A DNA stretch of 64,000 nucleotides from Pseudomonas sp. (GCF_002796985.1 NZ_PEKX01000003.1:62001-126000); one strand, 5' to 3'. Positions 25,714-34,714 are shown, numbered from the stretch's first letter. Numbers and translations are program-made. The notes: generated by a model not told the origin, from the sequence alone.

Positions 25714-25737
25714 AAATGAAAATCTGACGCACGCACT

Positions 25738-26241
25738 GTGGCCCTCGTCGAAACCCCGCCCCCGCAGCATCTGCACACTCTCTACCACGAGCACCACGGC
25801 TGGCTGCAGCACTGGCTGCGCGGCAAGCTGGGCAACGCCTGGGATGCCGCCGACCTGGCCCATGACACCTTCCTGCGTCTGCTGCGAAGGCCACTGGAAG
25901 ACCTCGGCGAACGCCCGCGCGCCCTCCTCACCCACATCGCCAAGGGCCTGCTGGTGGACCGCTGGCGGCGCCAGGAAATCGAACGTGCCTACCTGGAAAG
26001 CGTCGCCGCGCTGCCCGAAGAACTGGCGCCCGGCCCGGAAACCCGCGAGCTGATCCTCGAAGCGCTGGAGCGCATCGACGCCGCGCTGAGCGACCTGCCG
26101 GCGCTGACCCGCGAGGCCTTCCTGCTGTCGCAACTGGACGGCCTGACCTACCCGGTGATCGCCGAACGCCTGGGCATTTCCCTGGCCAGCGTGAAGCGCT
26201 ACCTGCGCGCCGGTTTCGTCGCCTGCCTGAGCGTCGCCTGA
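25738..26241 (+). CDS. FecI-type ECF sigma factor (167 aa)
   Basis: Iron-starvation ECF sigma factor. Region 2 has HHGWLQHWLRGKLGNAWDAADLAHDTFLRLL (residues ~18-49), and region 4 has LPALTREAFLLSQLDGLTYPVIAERLGISLASVKRYLRAG. The start is a GTG at 25738, just downstream of the Fur-box-like site. Its stop shares a base with the fecR start (TGATG). With FecR and the signal-transducing TonB receptor that follow, it should form a cell-surface signalling system that switches on the receptor gene when the ferric ligand is bound. Confidence 0.93.
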   Translation: MALVETPPPQHLHTLYHEHHGWLQHWLRGKLGNAWDAADLAHDTFLRLLRRPLEDLGERPRALLTHIAKGLLVDRWRRQEIERAYLESVAALPEELAPGPETRELILEALERIDAALSDLPALTREAFLLSQLDGLTYPVIAERLGISLASVKRYLRAGFVACLSVA

Positions 26242-27179
26242 TGAGCGAGCAAGCGCTGGACCCCGGCATCCTCGGCGAAGCCGCCGACTGGCTGGTACGC
26301 CTCAACGAACACCCCGCCAGCAGCGCCGACCTGCAGGCCATCGAACAATGGCGCGCGCGCAGCGCCCAGCACGCCGAAGCCTGGCGCCGCGCCGAAGCGC
26401 TGTTCGGTGGCTTGCGCCAGCTGCCTGCGGGCGTCGGCCGGCAGAGTCTGCAACGCAGCGGCCTGAGCCGCCGGCAGATGCTCAACCGCCTGGGCGTGCT
26501 GATGGCCGTGGCCCCGGCTGCCTGGCTGGCAGCGCGGCAGCTGCCCTGGGCGGAATGGAACGCCGACCTGCGCACCGCCGTGGGCGAGCGCAAGCACCTG
26601 CGCTTGCCGGACGGCAGCCAGATCACCCTGAACACCGACAGCGCAGTGAACGTGGCCTTCAACGCCCGCGAGCGGCGGCTGAGCCTGCTCGAAGGCGAAA
26701 TCCTCGTCGACGCCCTGCCCGACCCGCGCCCCTTCCTCGTCGACAGTCGCCACGGCCGGCTGCGCACCCCGGCCGCACGCTTCAGCCTGCGCGACCTGGG
26801 CGATGCCTGCCGAGTTGCGGTGCTCGACAGGGAGGTTAGCGTCGAACTGCCGGGTTATGCGAGCCAGATGGTCGGCGCCGGCCAGCAACTGCTGTTCGGC
26901 GCGCAGGGCTTCCAGTCGCTGCAGACGGCGGACGCCAACGCCAGCGCCTGGGAGAACGGCATGCTGCTGGCCCAGGGCATGCGCCTGGATGACCTGCTGG
27001 GCGAGCTGAGCCGCTACCGCAGCGGCTTCCTGCGCTGCGATCCGCGCCTGGCCAACCTGCGCGTGACCGGCGCGATCCCGCTGGGCGACAGCGACGCCGG
27101 CCTCGCGCTGCTGGTCGACATGCTGCCGGTGAAGCTGCGGCGGATGACGCGGTATTGGGTCACGGTGGAGCCGGCGTGA
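26241..27179 (+). CDS. FecR-type sigma regulator (312 aa)
   Basis: Inner-membrane anti-sigma factor or sigma activator. The N-terminal cytoplasmic domain (ILGEAADWLVRLNEHPASSADLQAIEQWRARS) is typical of FecR, with WRRAEALFGGLRQLP next. A single membrane segment is likely around LNRLGVLMAVAPAAWLAARQLP (residues ~77-98). The periplasmic part has the FecR signature ERKHLRLPDGSQITLNTDSAVNVAF. It is translationally coupled to the sigma gene and would contact the N-terminal domain of the receptor encoded next. Confidence 0.93.
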   Translation: MSEQALDPGILGEAADWLVRLNEHPASSADLQAIEQWRARSAQHAEAWRRAEALFGGLRQLPAGVGRQSLQRSGLSRRQMLNRLGVLMAVAPAAWLAARQLPWAEWNADLRTAVGERKHLRLPDGSQITLNTDSAVNVAFNARERRLSLLEGEILVDALPDPRPFLVDSRHGRLRTPAARFSLRDLGDACRVAVLDREVSVELPGYASQMVGAGQQLLFGAQGFQSLQTADANASAWENGMLLAQGMRLDDLLGELSRYRSGFLRCDPRLANLRVTGAIPLGDSDAGLALLVDMLPVKLRRMTRYWVTVEPA

Positions 27180-27188
27180 ACGACCGGT

Positions 27189-27263
27189 GTAGGGCGCATA
27201 ACCTGGAACAGGTTATCCGCCGGCCCGCTCGTGGCGGATAACGCTGGCGCGTTATGCGCCCTG
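27189..27263. repeat. Family C element, long form
   Basis: GTAGGGCGCATAACCTGGAA plus CAGGTTATCCGCC ... GGCGGATAACGCTGGCGCGT plus TATGCGCCCTGC, nearly identical to 23226-23296, 9 bp after the fecR stop. Confidence 0.9.
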
Positions 27264-27297
27264 CGAACTGCCGACCGTCCTTGCCATGAGTACCTTC

Positions 27298-27378
27298 GTA
27301 GGATGGGTGGAGCCTAAGCGATACCCCTGCTGTCTTTGCACGGATCGATGGGTATCGCTGCGCTCCACGCCATCCTAC
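27298..27378. repeat. Family B element, inverted pair
   Basis: GTAGGATGGGTGGAGCCTAA plus GCGATACCCC at 27298-27327, and GATGGGTATCGCTGCGCTCC plus ACGCCATCCTAC to 27378. The left arm is more diverged than in the 8280 copy. It separates fecR from the receptor gene. Confidence 0.87.
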
Positions 27379-27522
27379 AAAGGCAGCGATGCCCGCGATC
27401 GCACCCATGGGGCGCTCCTGGAAGATTCACCGCCTGAATAATTTTTCGCCCATCCCTGACACCTTTTTCGACTTCGCCCGGTGAAGAGGAAGACACCCTC
27501 TATTTGCCGACAGGAACACTCC

Positions 27523-29934
27523 ATGCTCCTCCGCTCCCGCCTTCGCCCGCACTCCCTTGCCCTGGCCGTCGGCCTGGCCCTGACCGGCGGCGTCGTGCTG
27601 CCCGGCCTGGCTACCGAAGCCGCCAGCCAGCAGCGCCAGTACGACATCGCTCCCGGTCCGCTGGGCGAGGTGCTGGCGCGCTTCGCCGCCCAGGCTGGCG
27701 TGCCGCTGGCGTTCGAGGCGCAGGCGCTGAACCGTCAGCAGAGCGCGGGCCTCAAAGGCAGCTTCGCGCCCGAGCAGGGCCTGGAGCAGTTGCTCGACGG
27801 CAGCGGCTACCGGCTGGTGCGCAAGAGCAGCGGCTACGGTGTGGAAGCCGCGCCGGACGACAACGGTGCGCTGGAGATGGACGCCACCACCGTCAGCGGC
27901 ACCGTGCAGCAGCCCGGTGAACTGCCGCCCGCCTACGCCGGCGGCCAGGTCGCCCGTGGCGCGCAGTTAGGCATGCTGGGCAACCAGGACATCCAGGACG
28001 TGCCCTTCAGCTTCGCCAGCTACACCGCCAAGACCATTCAGGACCAGCAGGCGCAGACCGTCGGCGACGTGCTGCTCAACGACGCCTCGGTGCGCCAGGG
28101 CAACGGCTACGGCAACTTCTCGCAGATCTTCGTCATCCGCGGTCTGCCGCTGAGCACTGACGACGTTTCGCTCAACGGCCTGTACGGCGTCACCCCGCGG
28201 CAGATCATCGGCACCGAGTCGCTGGAGCGCGTCGAGTTGTTCAAGGGCCCCAACGCCTTCATCAACGGCGTCACGCCCAGCGGCAGCGGCATCGGCGGCG
28301 CGGTCAACCTGCAGACCAAGCGCGCCGAGGACACGCCCACCCGCAGCGTGACCCTGGGTTATGGCAGCGACAACCAGATCGGCGAACACCTCGACCTCGG
28401 CCAGCGCTTCGGCGAGGACAACCGCTTCGGCGCGCGGGTCAACCTGGCCCAGCGCGAGGGCGAGACCGGTGTCGACGACGAGAACCAGCGTTACAAGCTG
28501 GCCACCATCCACCTCGACTACCGTGGCGAGCGCCTGCGCCTGAACACCGACTTCGGCTACCAGAAGCAGCGCATCAACCAGGGCCGCCCGGTGGTCTACG
28601 TCGGCAGCGGCGTCACCAGCGTCCCCCACGCCCCGGACGCCGAGCACAACTACGGCCAGTCCTGGAGCTACTCGCAGCTCGAAGACACGTTCGGCATGTT
28701 CCGCGCCGAGTACGACCTGAACGACAACTGGACGGCCTACCTCTCCGGTGGCGCCAAGCACACCCGCGAGAACGGCGCCTACTCGGCCCTGACCCTCAAC
28801 GACAACAGCGGCAACGCGGGCGGCGGCATGATGGACGCCACCCACGACGAGGACAACAAGAGCGCCATGGCCGGCCTCAACGGCCACTTCGCCACCGGCC
28901 CCGTCAGCCACCAGATGAACCTCAGCGTCGCCGGCATCTGGGCCGAGCAGCGCAGCGCCTACACCATGACCACCAAGCGCTACCCGACTGACCTCTACCA
29001 CCCGGCGCAGACGCCCAAACCCGCGCCGACCCTGGCCGGAGGCGACTACAGCGACCCCGGTATCGTCGGCAAGACGCTGAACAAGAGCGTGGCCGCCGCC
29101 GATACCCTCGGCTTCCTCGATGACCGCGTGCTGCTGACCGTTGGCGTGCGCCGCCAGAGCATCGGCACCGACGGCTGGAACTACGTCGGCAAGCGCACCG
29201 CCAGTTACGACGAATCCATCACCACGCCGGTCTACGGCCTGGTGGTGAAGCCCACCGAGTACCTGTCGCTCTATGCCAACCGCATCGAAGGCCTGGCCGC
29301 CGGCCCGACCGCGCCCAGCAGCGCTTCGAACTTCGGCGAAGTCTTCGCGCCGAACCGCTCCAAGCAGGTGGAAGTGGGCGCCAAGCTGGACTTCGGCAGC
29401 TACGGCGGCAACCTGGCCTTCTACCGCATCGAACAGCCGTTCAGCACCACCGACCCGGACTCGAAGCTCTTCAGCGTCGATGGCGAGCAGGAGAACCGTG
29501 GCATCGAGCTGAACCTCTTCGGCGAGCCGGTCGACGGCCTGCGCCTGCTGGCCGGCGGCACCTGGATCGACACCGAGCTGAAGAACACCGCCGGCGGCAA
29601 GACCGACGGCAACCGCGCCGTGGGCGTGCCGACCTTCCAGTACAACCTGGGCGCCGACTGGGACGTCCCCGGCCTCCAGGGCGCTGCCATCAACGGCCGC
29701 GTGCTGCGCACCGGCGGCCAGTACCTGGATGCGGCCAACGACCTGAGCATCCCCGCCTGGACCCGCTTCGACCTCGGCGCCCGCTACGCCTTCAAGGTGG
29801 ACGAGCGCGACGTGACGCTGCGCGCCAACCTGGAGAACGTCGCCAACACGTCCTACTGGGCCTCCACCGTCGGCGGCTACCTGACCCAGGGCGACCCGCG
29901 CACCCTGAAGCTGTCGATGACCGTCGATTTCTGA
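27523..29934 (+). CDS. TonB-dependent transducing receptor with N-terminal STN domain (803 aa)
   Basis: Outer-membrane receptor for a ferric siderophore. A signal peptide (LALAVGLALTGGVVLPGLATEA) is followed by an STN signalling domain at residues ~38-105 (QYDIAPGPLGEVLARFAAQAG ... YRLVRKSSGYGVE), which talks to FecR. The plug follows (IQDVPFSFASYTAKTIQDQQAQTVGDVLLNDASVR), then a 22-strand barrel ending DPRTLKLSMTVDF with terminal Phe. I chose ATG 27523 with AGGAA upstream. The plug and barrel resemble receptors for hydroxamate or ferrichrome-type ligands only loosely, so the ligand is left open. It is separated from fecR by 343 bp of repeats and probably has its own FecI-dependent promoter. 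Confidence 0.92.
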   Translation: MLLRSRLRPHSLALAVGLALTGGVVLPGLATEAASQQRQYDIAPGPLGEVLARFAAQAGVPLAFEAQALNRQQSAGLKGSFAPEQGLEQLLDGSGYRLVRKSSGYGVEAAPDDNGALEMDATTVSGTVQQPGELPPAYAGGQVARGAQLGMLGNQDIQDVPFSFASYTAKTIQDQQAQTVGDVLLNDASVRQGNGYGNFSQIFVIRGLPLSTDDVSLNGLYGVTPRQIIGTESLERVELFKGPNAFINGVTPSGSGIGGAVNLQTKRAEDTPTRSVTLGYGSDNQIGEHLDLGQRFGEDNRFGARVNLAQREGETGVDDENQRYKLATIHLDYRGERLRLNTDFGYQKQRINQGRPVVYVGSGVTSVPHAPDAEHNYGQSWSYSQLEDTFGMFRAEYDLNDNWTAYLSGGAKHTRENGAYSALTLNDNSGNAGGGMMDATHDEDNKSAMAGLNGHFATGPVSHQMNLSVAGIWAEQRSAYTMTTKRYPTDLYHPAQTPKPAPTLAGGDYSDPGIVGKTLNKSVAAADTLGFLDDRVLLTVGVRRQSIGTDGWNYVGKRTASYDESITTPVYGLVVKPTEYLSLYANRIEGLAAGPTAPSSASNFGEVFAPNRSKQVEVGAKLDFGSYGGNLAFYRIEQPFSTTDPDSKLFSVDGEQENRGIELNLFGEPVDGLRLLAGGTWIDTELKNTAGGKTDGNRAVGVPTFQYNLGADWDVPGLQGAAINGRVLRTGGQYLDAANDLSIPAWTRFDLGARYAFKVDERDVTLRANLENVANTSYWASTVGGYLTQGDPRTLKLSMTVDF

Positions 29935-30076
29935 TTTCCCCATCGCGACAGGGACGTCGCCCCCCCTATCGAAGGCCGGCCCGCATGGCGAAATCCGGCC
30001 CGGCCGTCTCGCCACTGGATTGCAACGGCCATCCGGGTCCATGCTGGAGGCTCGCCCATTTGCCGGAGTTCGCCCC

Positions 30077-30736
30077 ATGAGCGACGCCATCACCCTCGAT
30101 TTCGTCTCCGACGTGGTCTGCCCCTGGTGCGCCATCGGCCTCAACGGCCTGCTGGCAGCCATCCGCCGGGTGGACGGCGAACTGACCGTGGAACTGCGCA
30201 TCAAGCCCTTCGAGCTGAATGCCGACATGCCCGCCGAAGGGGAAGACCTGGTGGAGCACCTGCAGCGCAAGTATGGCAGTAGCGCCGAGGACATCGCCCG
30301 CAACCAGGAGAACCTGCGCGCCAGAGGCGAGGAAGTCGGCGTACATTTCGACCTGAAGAAGCGCAGCCGCATCTACAACACCTTCGATGCCCACCGCCTG
30401 CTGCACTGGGCGGGGGAATCGCACCGCGACATCGCCCTGAAGCAGGCACTGCTGCACGCCTACTTCGGCGAGGGGCGCGACCCGAGCGACCCGGAAGTGC
30501 TGCTGGACGTGGCCGTCAGCGTCGGCCTGGACGCCGTGCGGGCGCGGGAGATCCTCGACAGCGACGCCTACGCCGACGAGGTGGTGGCCGAGGAGGACTT
30601 CTACACCAGCCATGGCATCCGCGCGGTGCCGGCGGTGATCCTCAACGGCCGCCAGCTGATCTCCGGGGCACAGAGCACCGACTACTACGAGCAGGCGCTG
30701 CGCCAGGTGGCGCGCAAGGCGCCGTTGCCGGAGTGA
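30077..30736 (+). CDS. DsbA-family oxidoreductase, FrnE-like (219 aa)
   Basis: Thioredoxin-fold protein with the redox motif CPWC at residues 15-18 (VSDVVCPWCAIGLNG) and the DsbA-type helical insert (NTFDAHRLLHWAGESHRDIALKQALLHAYFGEGRDPSD). The cis-Pro loop is HGIRAVPAVILNGRQLISGAQ. No signal peptide is present, so it is cytoplasmic, like FrnE of Deinococcus, and may act as a disulfide isomerase or a glutathione-dependent enzyme. Start is ATG 30077; an upstream frame start at 30020 has no homology. It is convergent with the next LysR gene. Confidence 0.9.
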   Translation: MSDAITLDFVSDVVCPWCAIGLNGLLAAIRRVDGELTVELRIKPFELNADMPAEGEDLVEHLQRKYGSSAEDIARNQENLRARGEEVGVHFDLKKRSRIYNTFDAHRLLHWAGESHRDIALKQALLHAYFGEGRDPSDPEVLLDVAVSVGLDAVRAREILDSDAYADEVVAEEDFYTSHGIRAVPAVILNGRQLISGAQSTDYYEQALRQVARKAPLPE

Positions 30737-30761
30737 TGGCCGCTCCTACGAAGCGCCGGTA

Positions 30762-31649
30762 TCACATGTCATTGAGCTGATCGGTCATCCACGCGATGAA
30801 GTGCGCCACCGCCGGCTTCTCCAGCCGCAGGCGCTCGCAGACCAGCGCGTACTGCCCCAGCGAGGTGATCTGCGCGGCGAAGGGGCGCACCAGCCGGCCA
30901 CTGGCCAGGTCCTCGGCGCTGGTGAGGTTGTCGCCGATGGCCACGCCCTGCCCGCGCACCGCCGCCTCCATGGTCAACCCGGCGTGGCCGAGGTAGACGT
31001 GGCGGCCGGGGCGGATATCGCTGGCGTGGGTGGTCAGCCAGGCGGTCCAGGACTTGCCATCCTGGTCGTCGTGCAGCAGGCAGTGGCGCGCCAGGTCGCG
31101 CGGGTGCTTGAGCGGTGACTGGTTGAACAGGCCGGGGCTGCATACCGGGAAGAACTGCAGGGTCGGCAGCGGCCGCACGAAGTAGCTGCTGGCGTCCACC
31201 GGGCCGGTGCCGTAGGTGATCGCCAGGTCCATCTCGGCGGCGGGCCCCGGTGCCTCCAGCGGCTGTTCGTGCAAATGCAGGACGATCTCCGGGTAACGCT
31301 CGGCGAAGTCCGCCAGCCGCCCGACCAGCCACTTCTGTGCCAGCTCGACCGTCACCGCGATATGCAGCTGCGCCTGGGAGCCGGGGTCGCGCAGTTCATC
31401 GCACGCCGTGCCAATCAACTCGAAGGCCTGCTGCAGGCTGCGCAGCAACCTGCGCGCCTGGGCCGTGGGCTGCACCTGACGGCCCTGGCGCTCGAACAGT
31501 GCGACTCCCAGCTGTTCTTCCAACTGGCGAATCTGGTGGCTGACCGCGCTGTCGGTGACGCACAGCTCAGCGGCAGCGCGGCCGAAATGCGCGTGACGGG
31601 CAGCGGACTCAAAAGTGCGCAGGGCGGTGAGCGATGGCAGGCGGCGCAT
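30762..31649 (-). CDS. LysR-family transcriptional regulator, GcvA-like (295 aa)
   Basis: Full-length LysR regulator. The helix-turn-helix is HFGRAAAELCVTDSAVSHQIRQLEEQLGVALFERQGR (residues ~21-57), of the GcvA subgroup. The effector domain reads VTVELAQKWLVGRLADFAERYPEIVLHLHEQP. I start it at ATG 31649 (MRRLPSLTALRTFE), the usual family start; 31685 and 31757 are longer options. No obvious target is divergent from it: the next plus-strand gene is the diguanylate cyclase 600 bp away. Confidence 0.88.
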   Translation of the reverse strand: MRRLPSLTALRTFESAARHAHFGRAAAELCVTDSAVSHQIRQLEEQLGVALFERQGRQVQPTAQARRLLRSLQQAFELIGTACDELRDPGSQAQLHIAVTVELAQKWLVGRLADFAERYPEIVLHLHEQPLEAPGPAAEMDLAITYGTGPVDASSYFVRPLPTLQFFPVCSPGLFNQSPLKHPRDLARHCLLHDDQDGKSWTAWLTTHASDIRPGRHVYLGHAGLTMEAAVRGQGVAIGDNLTSAEDLASGRLVRPFAAQITSLGQYALVCERLRLEKPAVAHFIAWMTDQLNDM

Positions 31650-31962
31650 GGGCGGTGTGTCTTTTGGCGAATAGGCGGCCGGCATGCTGAACGAGGCATC
31701 GCGCCCAGCGCAAGGTGCACGCCAACCGCGAGTCGAAAACCACCCTGCTCCGGGCAAGGCTCATCTCGCGGGAGCCACGATTCGGCCAGGGTAGCCCCAT
31801 CGCCACGAGCCCGCTAAGCCACCCGCAGCCGCAGACGGAGCGGCTGCGGCCCACGCTGCTTCATGCTGACTGCGCTCGCTACCTATCGAGGAGCGCACGT
31901 TCACCAAACCTTAATATCGCGCCGCTAGGCTGAACTCAGTCACCAAAGGTGCGTGACCCATG

Positions 31963-31993
31963 AATGCTGCCTGTTTCAGGCAGCATTTTTTTT
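31963..31993 (+). terminator. Strong free-standing terminator upstream of the diguanylate cyclase gene
   Basis: AATGCTGCCTG (31963-31973), loop TTT, CAGGCAGCATT (31977-31987), then an uninterrupted T run to 31993: a perfect 11-bp stem. The only gene upstream (LysR at 31649) reads the other way, so it must end a short plus-strand transcript, either a small RNA or an attenuated leader. No promoter can be fixed by eye, though TTCACC near 31900 and an AT-rich TTAATAT near 31915 are candidates. The rest of the 617-bp gap 31650-32266 holds no convincing gene, only a short family D fragment near 32117-32146. Confidence 0.8.
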
Positions 31994-32116
31994 GCCCTGC
32001 CGCAGCGTGGGACTGTTCAAGGGCCGACCCGCCATTTCCTTCTTTGCAGGGCCTGCACACGAATCGCGGACACATCGGCCAGGCGCCCCGGCCCGTTCCG
32101 GGGTTTCTGAGCGGCC

Positions 32117-32146
32117 CCCAACCCTCTCTCCCATCGGGGTGAGGGC
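32117..32146. repeat. Family D repeat fragment
   Basis: CCCCAACCCTCTCTCCCATC plus GGGGTGAGGG resembles one arm of the family D elements at 10790 and 15409 but is truncated. Confidence 0.55.
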
Positions 32147-32266
32147 AGTGTCCCCCGGCACAAACCTTCCATTTCACGCCGGACAACCCAGCGGATTGCT
32201 GCTATATGCCTTGAGGCACGCGCACCTGCGCGACCGCCTCAACTTGCGCCTTCGTCTGGATACCGC

Positions 32267-33736
32267 ATGCCGATCCGCCGTTCGACTACCGTCCTCCTCG
32301 CCAGCCTGGGCCTGACCAGCGCCATCAGCGCCCTGTCGCTGTGGGCCATCCTGGAAATGCGCCACGATGCCCTCGAGGTCGCCAGCACCAACGGCCATAA
32401 CATCGCCCTGCTGGTGCAGCGCGATATCCAGCGCAACCTCGACCTCTACGCCATGACCCTGGAAGCGGTGGTCCACGCCCACGCGCAGCCCGAGGTGCGC
32501 GCGCTGTCCGCCGATGTGCGCGACTCGCTGCTCAAGGATTACACCGCGCCAACGCGCGGCATGGGCTCGGTCTTCATCGCCAACGCCGAGGGCGTGGCGA
32601 CCTTCAGTTACGGCAAGGAAGTGCCCGCGCGCATCGACCTCTCCGGCCGTGAATATTTCCAGGCGCAGCGCGAGGCCGGTGGCCAGTCGATTTTCCTCAG
32701 CCATCCCTACCTGCCCTCCTCCAGCCACGCCGAGAGCAGCATCGCCCTGAGCCGACGCCTGGAACGCGCCGACGGCAGCTTCGCCGGCGTGGTGGCCGCC
32801 AACCTGGAACTGAGCTACTTCCGCCAGCTGTTCAGCGGGCTCGATCTCGGTGAAGGCGGCACGGTGAGCCTGCACATGCGCGACGGCACCCTGCTGGCGC
32901 ATTGGCCGGAAACAGAGCCCGCCGCGCCCCTGAGCGGATCCTTCGAGCGCTACCGCAGCAGCGGCGCGGAGACCTTCTTCGACACCGGCAGCGATGGCGA
33001 ACAGCGCTGGCACGACTTCCGCCCGGTGGTGGGCTATCCGCTGGTGTTCGGCGTCGCCCTGCCGTCCCGTGAGATCTATCAGGACTGGTACTGGCGCGCA
33101 GGGCTGATCGGCCTGCTGGGCATCTCCCTGATCGGCGCGGTCATCGGCCTCGCGCTGCTCGCCCTGCGCCAGATGCGCGAGCGCGACCGCCAGGAAGCCG
33201 AGCTGCGGCTGGCCGCCAGCACCGACCCGCTGACCGGCCTGAACAACCGCCGCGCCTTCGACCTGCGCGCCAGCCACGAGTGGTCGCGCTACCAGCGCAG
33301 CGGCGCGGCGCTGGCGGTAATGCTGATGGATATCGACAAGTTCAAGGCCTACAACGACCACTACGGCCACCCCGCCGGCGACGCCGCCCTGAAGACCGTG
33401 GCGCAAGTGATAGCCGAATGGACGCGGCGTCCGGCCGATTGCGCGGCGCGTTTCGGTGGCGAGGAATTCGTCGTGCTGCTGGGCGACAGCGGGGAAGCCG
33501 AGGCCCTGACGCTGGCCGAACACATCCGCGCCAGCCTGCAGGCCCTCGCCGTACCGCATGAGTACGGCCCGCTGGGTGTGCTCACCTTGAGCATCGGCGT
33601 CGCCAGTACTTCCCAGTTCAGCCCTGCCGACTGGGCGGAGTTGCTGCAGTCCGCCGACAGCGCGCTGTACCAGGCGAAGAACGGCGGGCGCAACCGCGTG
33701 GTGAGTTTTCGCCCCGAGGCAGTCGAAGCGCCCTAG
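32267..33736 (+). CDS. Membrane-anchored diguanylate cyclase with periplasmic Cache sensor (489 aa)
   Basis: Synthesises cyclic di-GMP. There is an N-terminal membrane segment (TVLLASLGLTSAISALSLWAIL) and a Cache-like periplasmic domain (~residues 35-270, with SVFIANAEGVATFSYGKEVPARIDLSGREYFQAQ). A second membrane segment is AGLIGLLGISLIGAVIGLALLAL, and the GGDEF domain starts at ASTDPLTGLNNRRAFD. The active site is RFGGEEFVVLL (GGEEF). An inhibitory I-site RPAD lies exactly five residues upstream, so product inhibition is expected. No EAL domain is present. The start MPIRRSTTVLL at 32267 fits a membrane-anchored protein. The ligand of the sensor is unknown. Confidence 0.93.
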   Translation: MPIRRSTTVLLASLGLTSAISALSLWAILEMRHDALEVASTNGHNIALLVQRDIQRNLDLYAMTLEAVVHAHAQPEVRALSADVRDSLLKDYTAPTRGMGSVFIANAEGVATFSYGKEVPARIDLSGREYFQAQREAGGQSIFLSHPYLPSSSHAESSIALSRRLERADGSFAGVVAANLELSYFRQLFSGLDLGEGGTVSLHMRDGTLLAHWPETEPAAPLSGSFERYRSSGAETFFDTGSDGEQRWHDFRPVVGYPLVFGVALPSREIYQDWYWRAGLIGLLGISLIGAVIGLALLALRQMRERDRQEAELRLAASTDPLTGLNNRRAFDLRASHEWSRYQRSGAALAVMLMDIDKFKAYNDHYGHPAGDAALKTVAQVIAEWTRRPADCAARFGGEEFVVLLGDSGEAEALTLAEHIRASLQALAVPHEYGPLGVLTLSIGVASTSQFSPADWAELLQSADSALYQAKNGGRNRVVSFRPEAVEAP

Positions 33737-33831
33737 GCCGGTTCAGCGCGGGCTCAGCACCTTCAGCTCGCACTCTCGGCAACCGTGCGGTTAGCATCCC
33801 TTGCATTCAACCCACAAGGTGAGAACACAAA

Positions 33832-34668
33832 ATGGCGAACGAACCCTACACTCCCCCCCGCGTCTGGACCTGGGACAAGAGCAACGGCGGCGCCTTCGCC
33901 AGCATCAACCGCCCCATCGCCGGCCCGACCCACGACAAGCAGTTGCCACGCGGCAAGCACCCGCTGCAGCTGTATTCGCTGGCCACACCCAATGGCGTGA
34001 AGGTCACCATCCTGCTCGAGGAACTGCTGGAGCTGGGTGTAACCGAAGCCGAGTACGACGCCTGGCCGATCAGGATCAGCGACGGCGACCAGTTCGGCAG
34101 CGGCTTCGTCGAGATCAATCCGAATTCGAAGATTCCGGCCCTGCTGGACACCAGCGTCAAGCCCGAGCTGCGCATCTTCGAGTCCGGATCGATCCTGCTG
34201 CACCTGGCGGAAAAATTCGGTCACTTCCTGCCCAGGGGCCTGGCCAAGCGCACCGAGACCTTGAACTGGCTGTTCTGGCAGATGGGCAGCGCGCCCTTCC
34301 TCGGCGGCGGCTTCGGCCACTTCTACGCCTACGCGCCGGAGAAGTACGAGTACCCGATCAACCGCTACGCCATGGAGGTCAAGCGCCAACTCGACGTGCT
34401 CGACCGCCAGTTGGCCGAAAACCGTTACATCGCGGGCGACGAGTACAGCATCGCCGACATGGCGATCTGGCCCTGGTACGGCGCGCTGCTGAACAACCAG
34501 GTGTATGAGGCGGCCGAGTTCCTCGACGTCGAAAACTACACCCATGTGCGCCGCTGGACCGACGAAATCGCCGCGCGCCCGGCAGTTCAGCGTGGCCGGC
34601 GGGTCAACCGCACCTGGGGCGATGATGCATTGCCGGAGCGGCACAGCGCGGAGGATTTCAAGCGCTGA
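33832..34668 (+). CDS. yghU: YghU-type glutathione S-transferase / disulfide-bond oxidoreductase (278 aa)
   Basis: Nu-class glutathione transferase with disulfide-bond oxidoreductase activity. The sequence VWTWDKSNGGAFASINRPIAGPTHDKQLPRGKHPLQLYSLATPNG matches remembered E. coli YghU very closely. So do NPNSKIPALL, FESGSILLHLAEKFG, PFLGGGFGHFYAYAPEKYEY and the C-terminal VNRT. The N-terminal thioredoxin domain is followed by an all-helical GST domain. It is a single gene with its own start (AAGGTGAGAAC upstream). Confidence 0.93.
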   Translation: MANEPYTPPRVWTWDKSNGGAFASINRPIAGPTHDKQLPRGKHPLQLYSLATPNGVKVTILLEELLELGVTEAEYDAWPIRISDGDQFGSGFVEINPNSKIPALLDTSVKPELRIFESGSILLHLAEKFGHFLPRGLAKRTETLNWLFWQMGSAPFLGGGFGHFYAYAPEKYEYPINRYAMEVKRQLDVLDRQLAENRYIAGDEYSIADMAIWPWYGALLNNQVYEAAEFLDVENYTHVRRWTDEIAARPAVQRGRRVNRTWGDDALPERHSAEDFKR

Positions 34669-34714
34669 CGCGCTGCCCCTGTAGAAGCTCGCTCGCGACC
34701 CCGCCCTGCGCCTG

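Noticed and set aside
27967..30372. Minus-strand frame (801 codons) over the TonB receptor
   Set aside because: Antisense to a typical receptor; no start signal or recognised domain.
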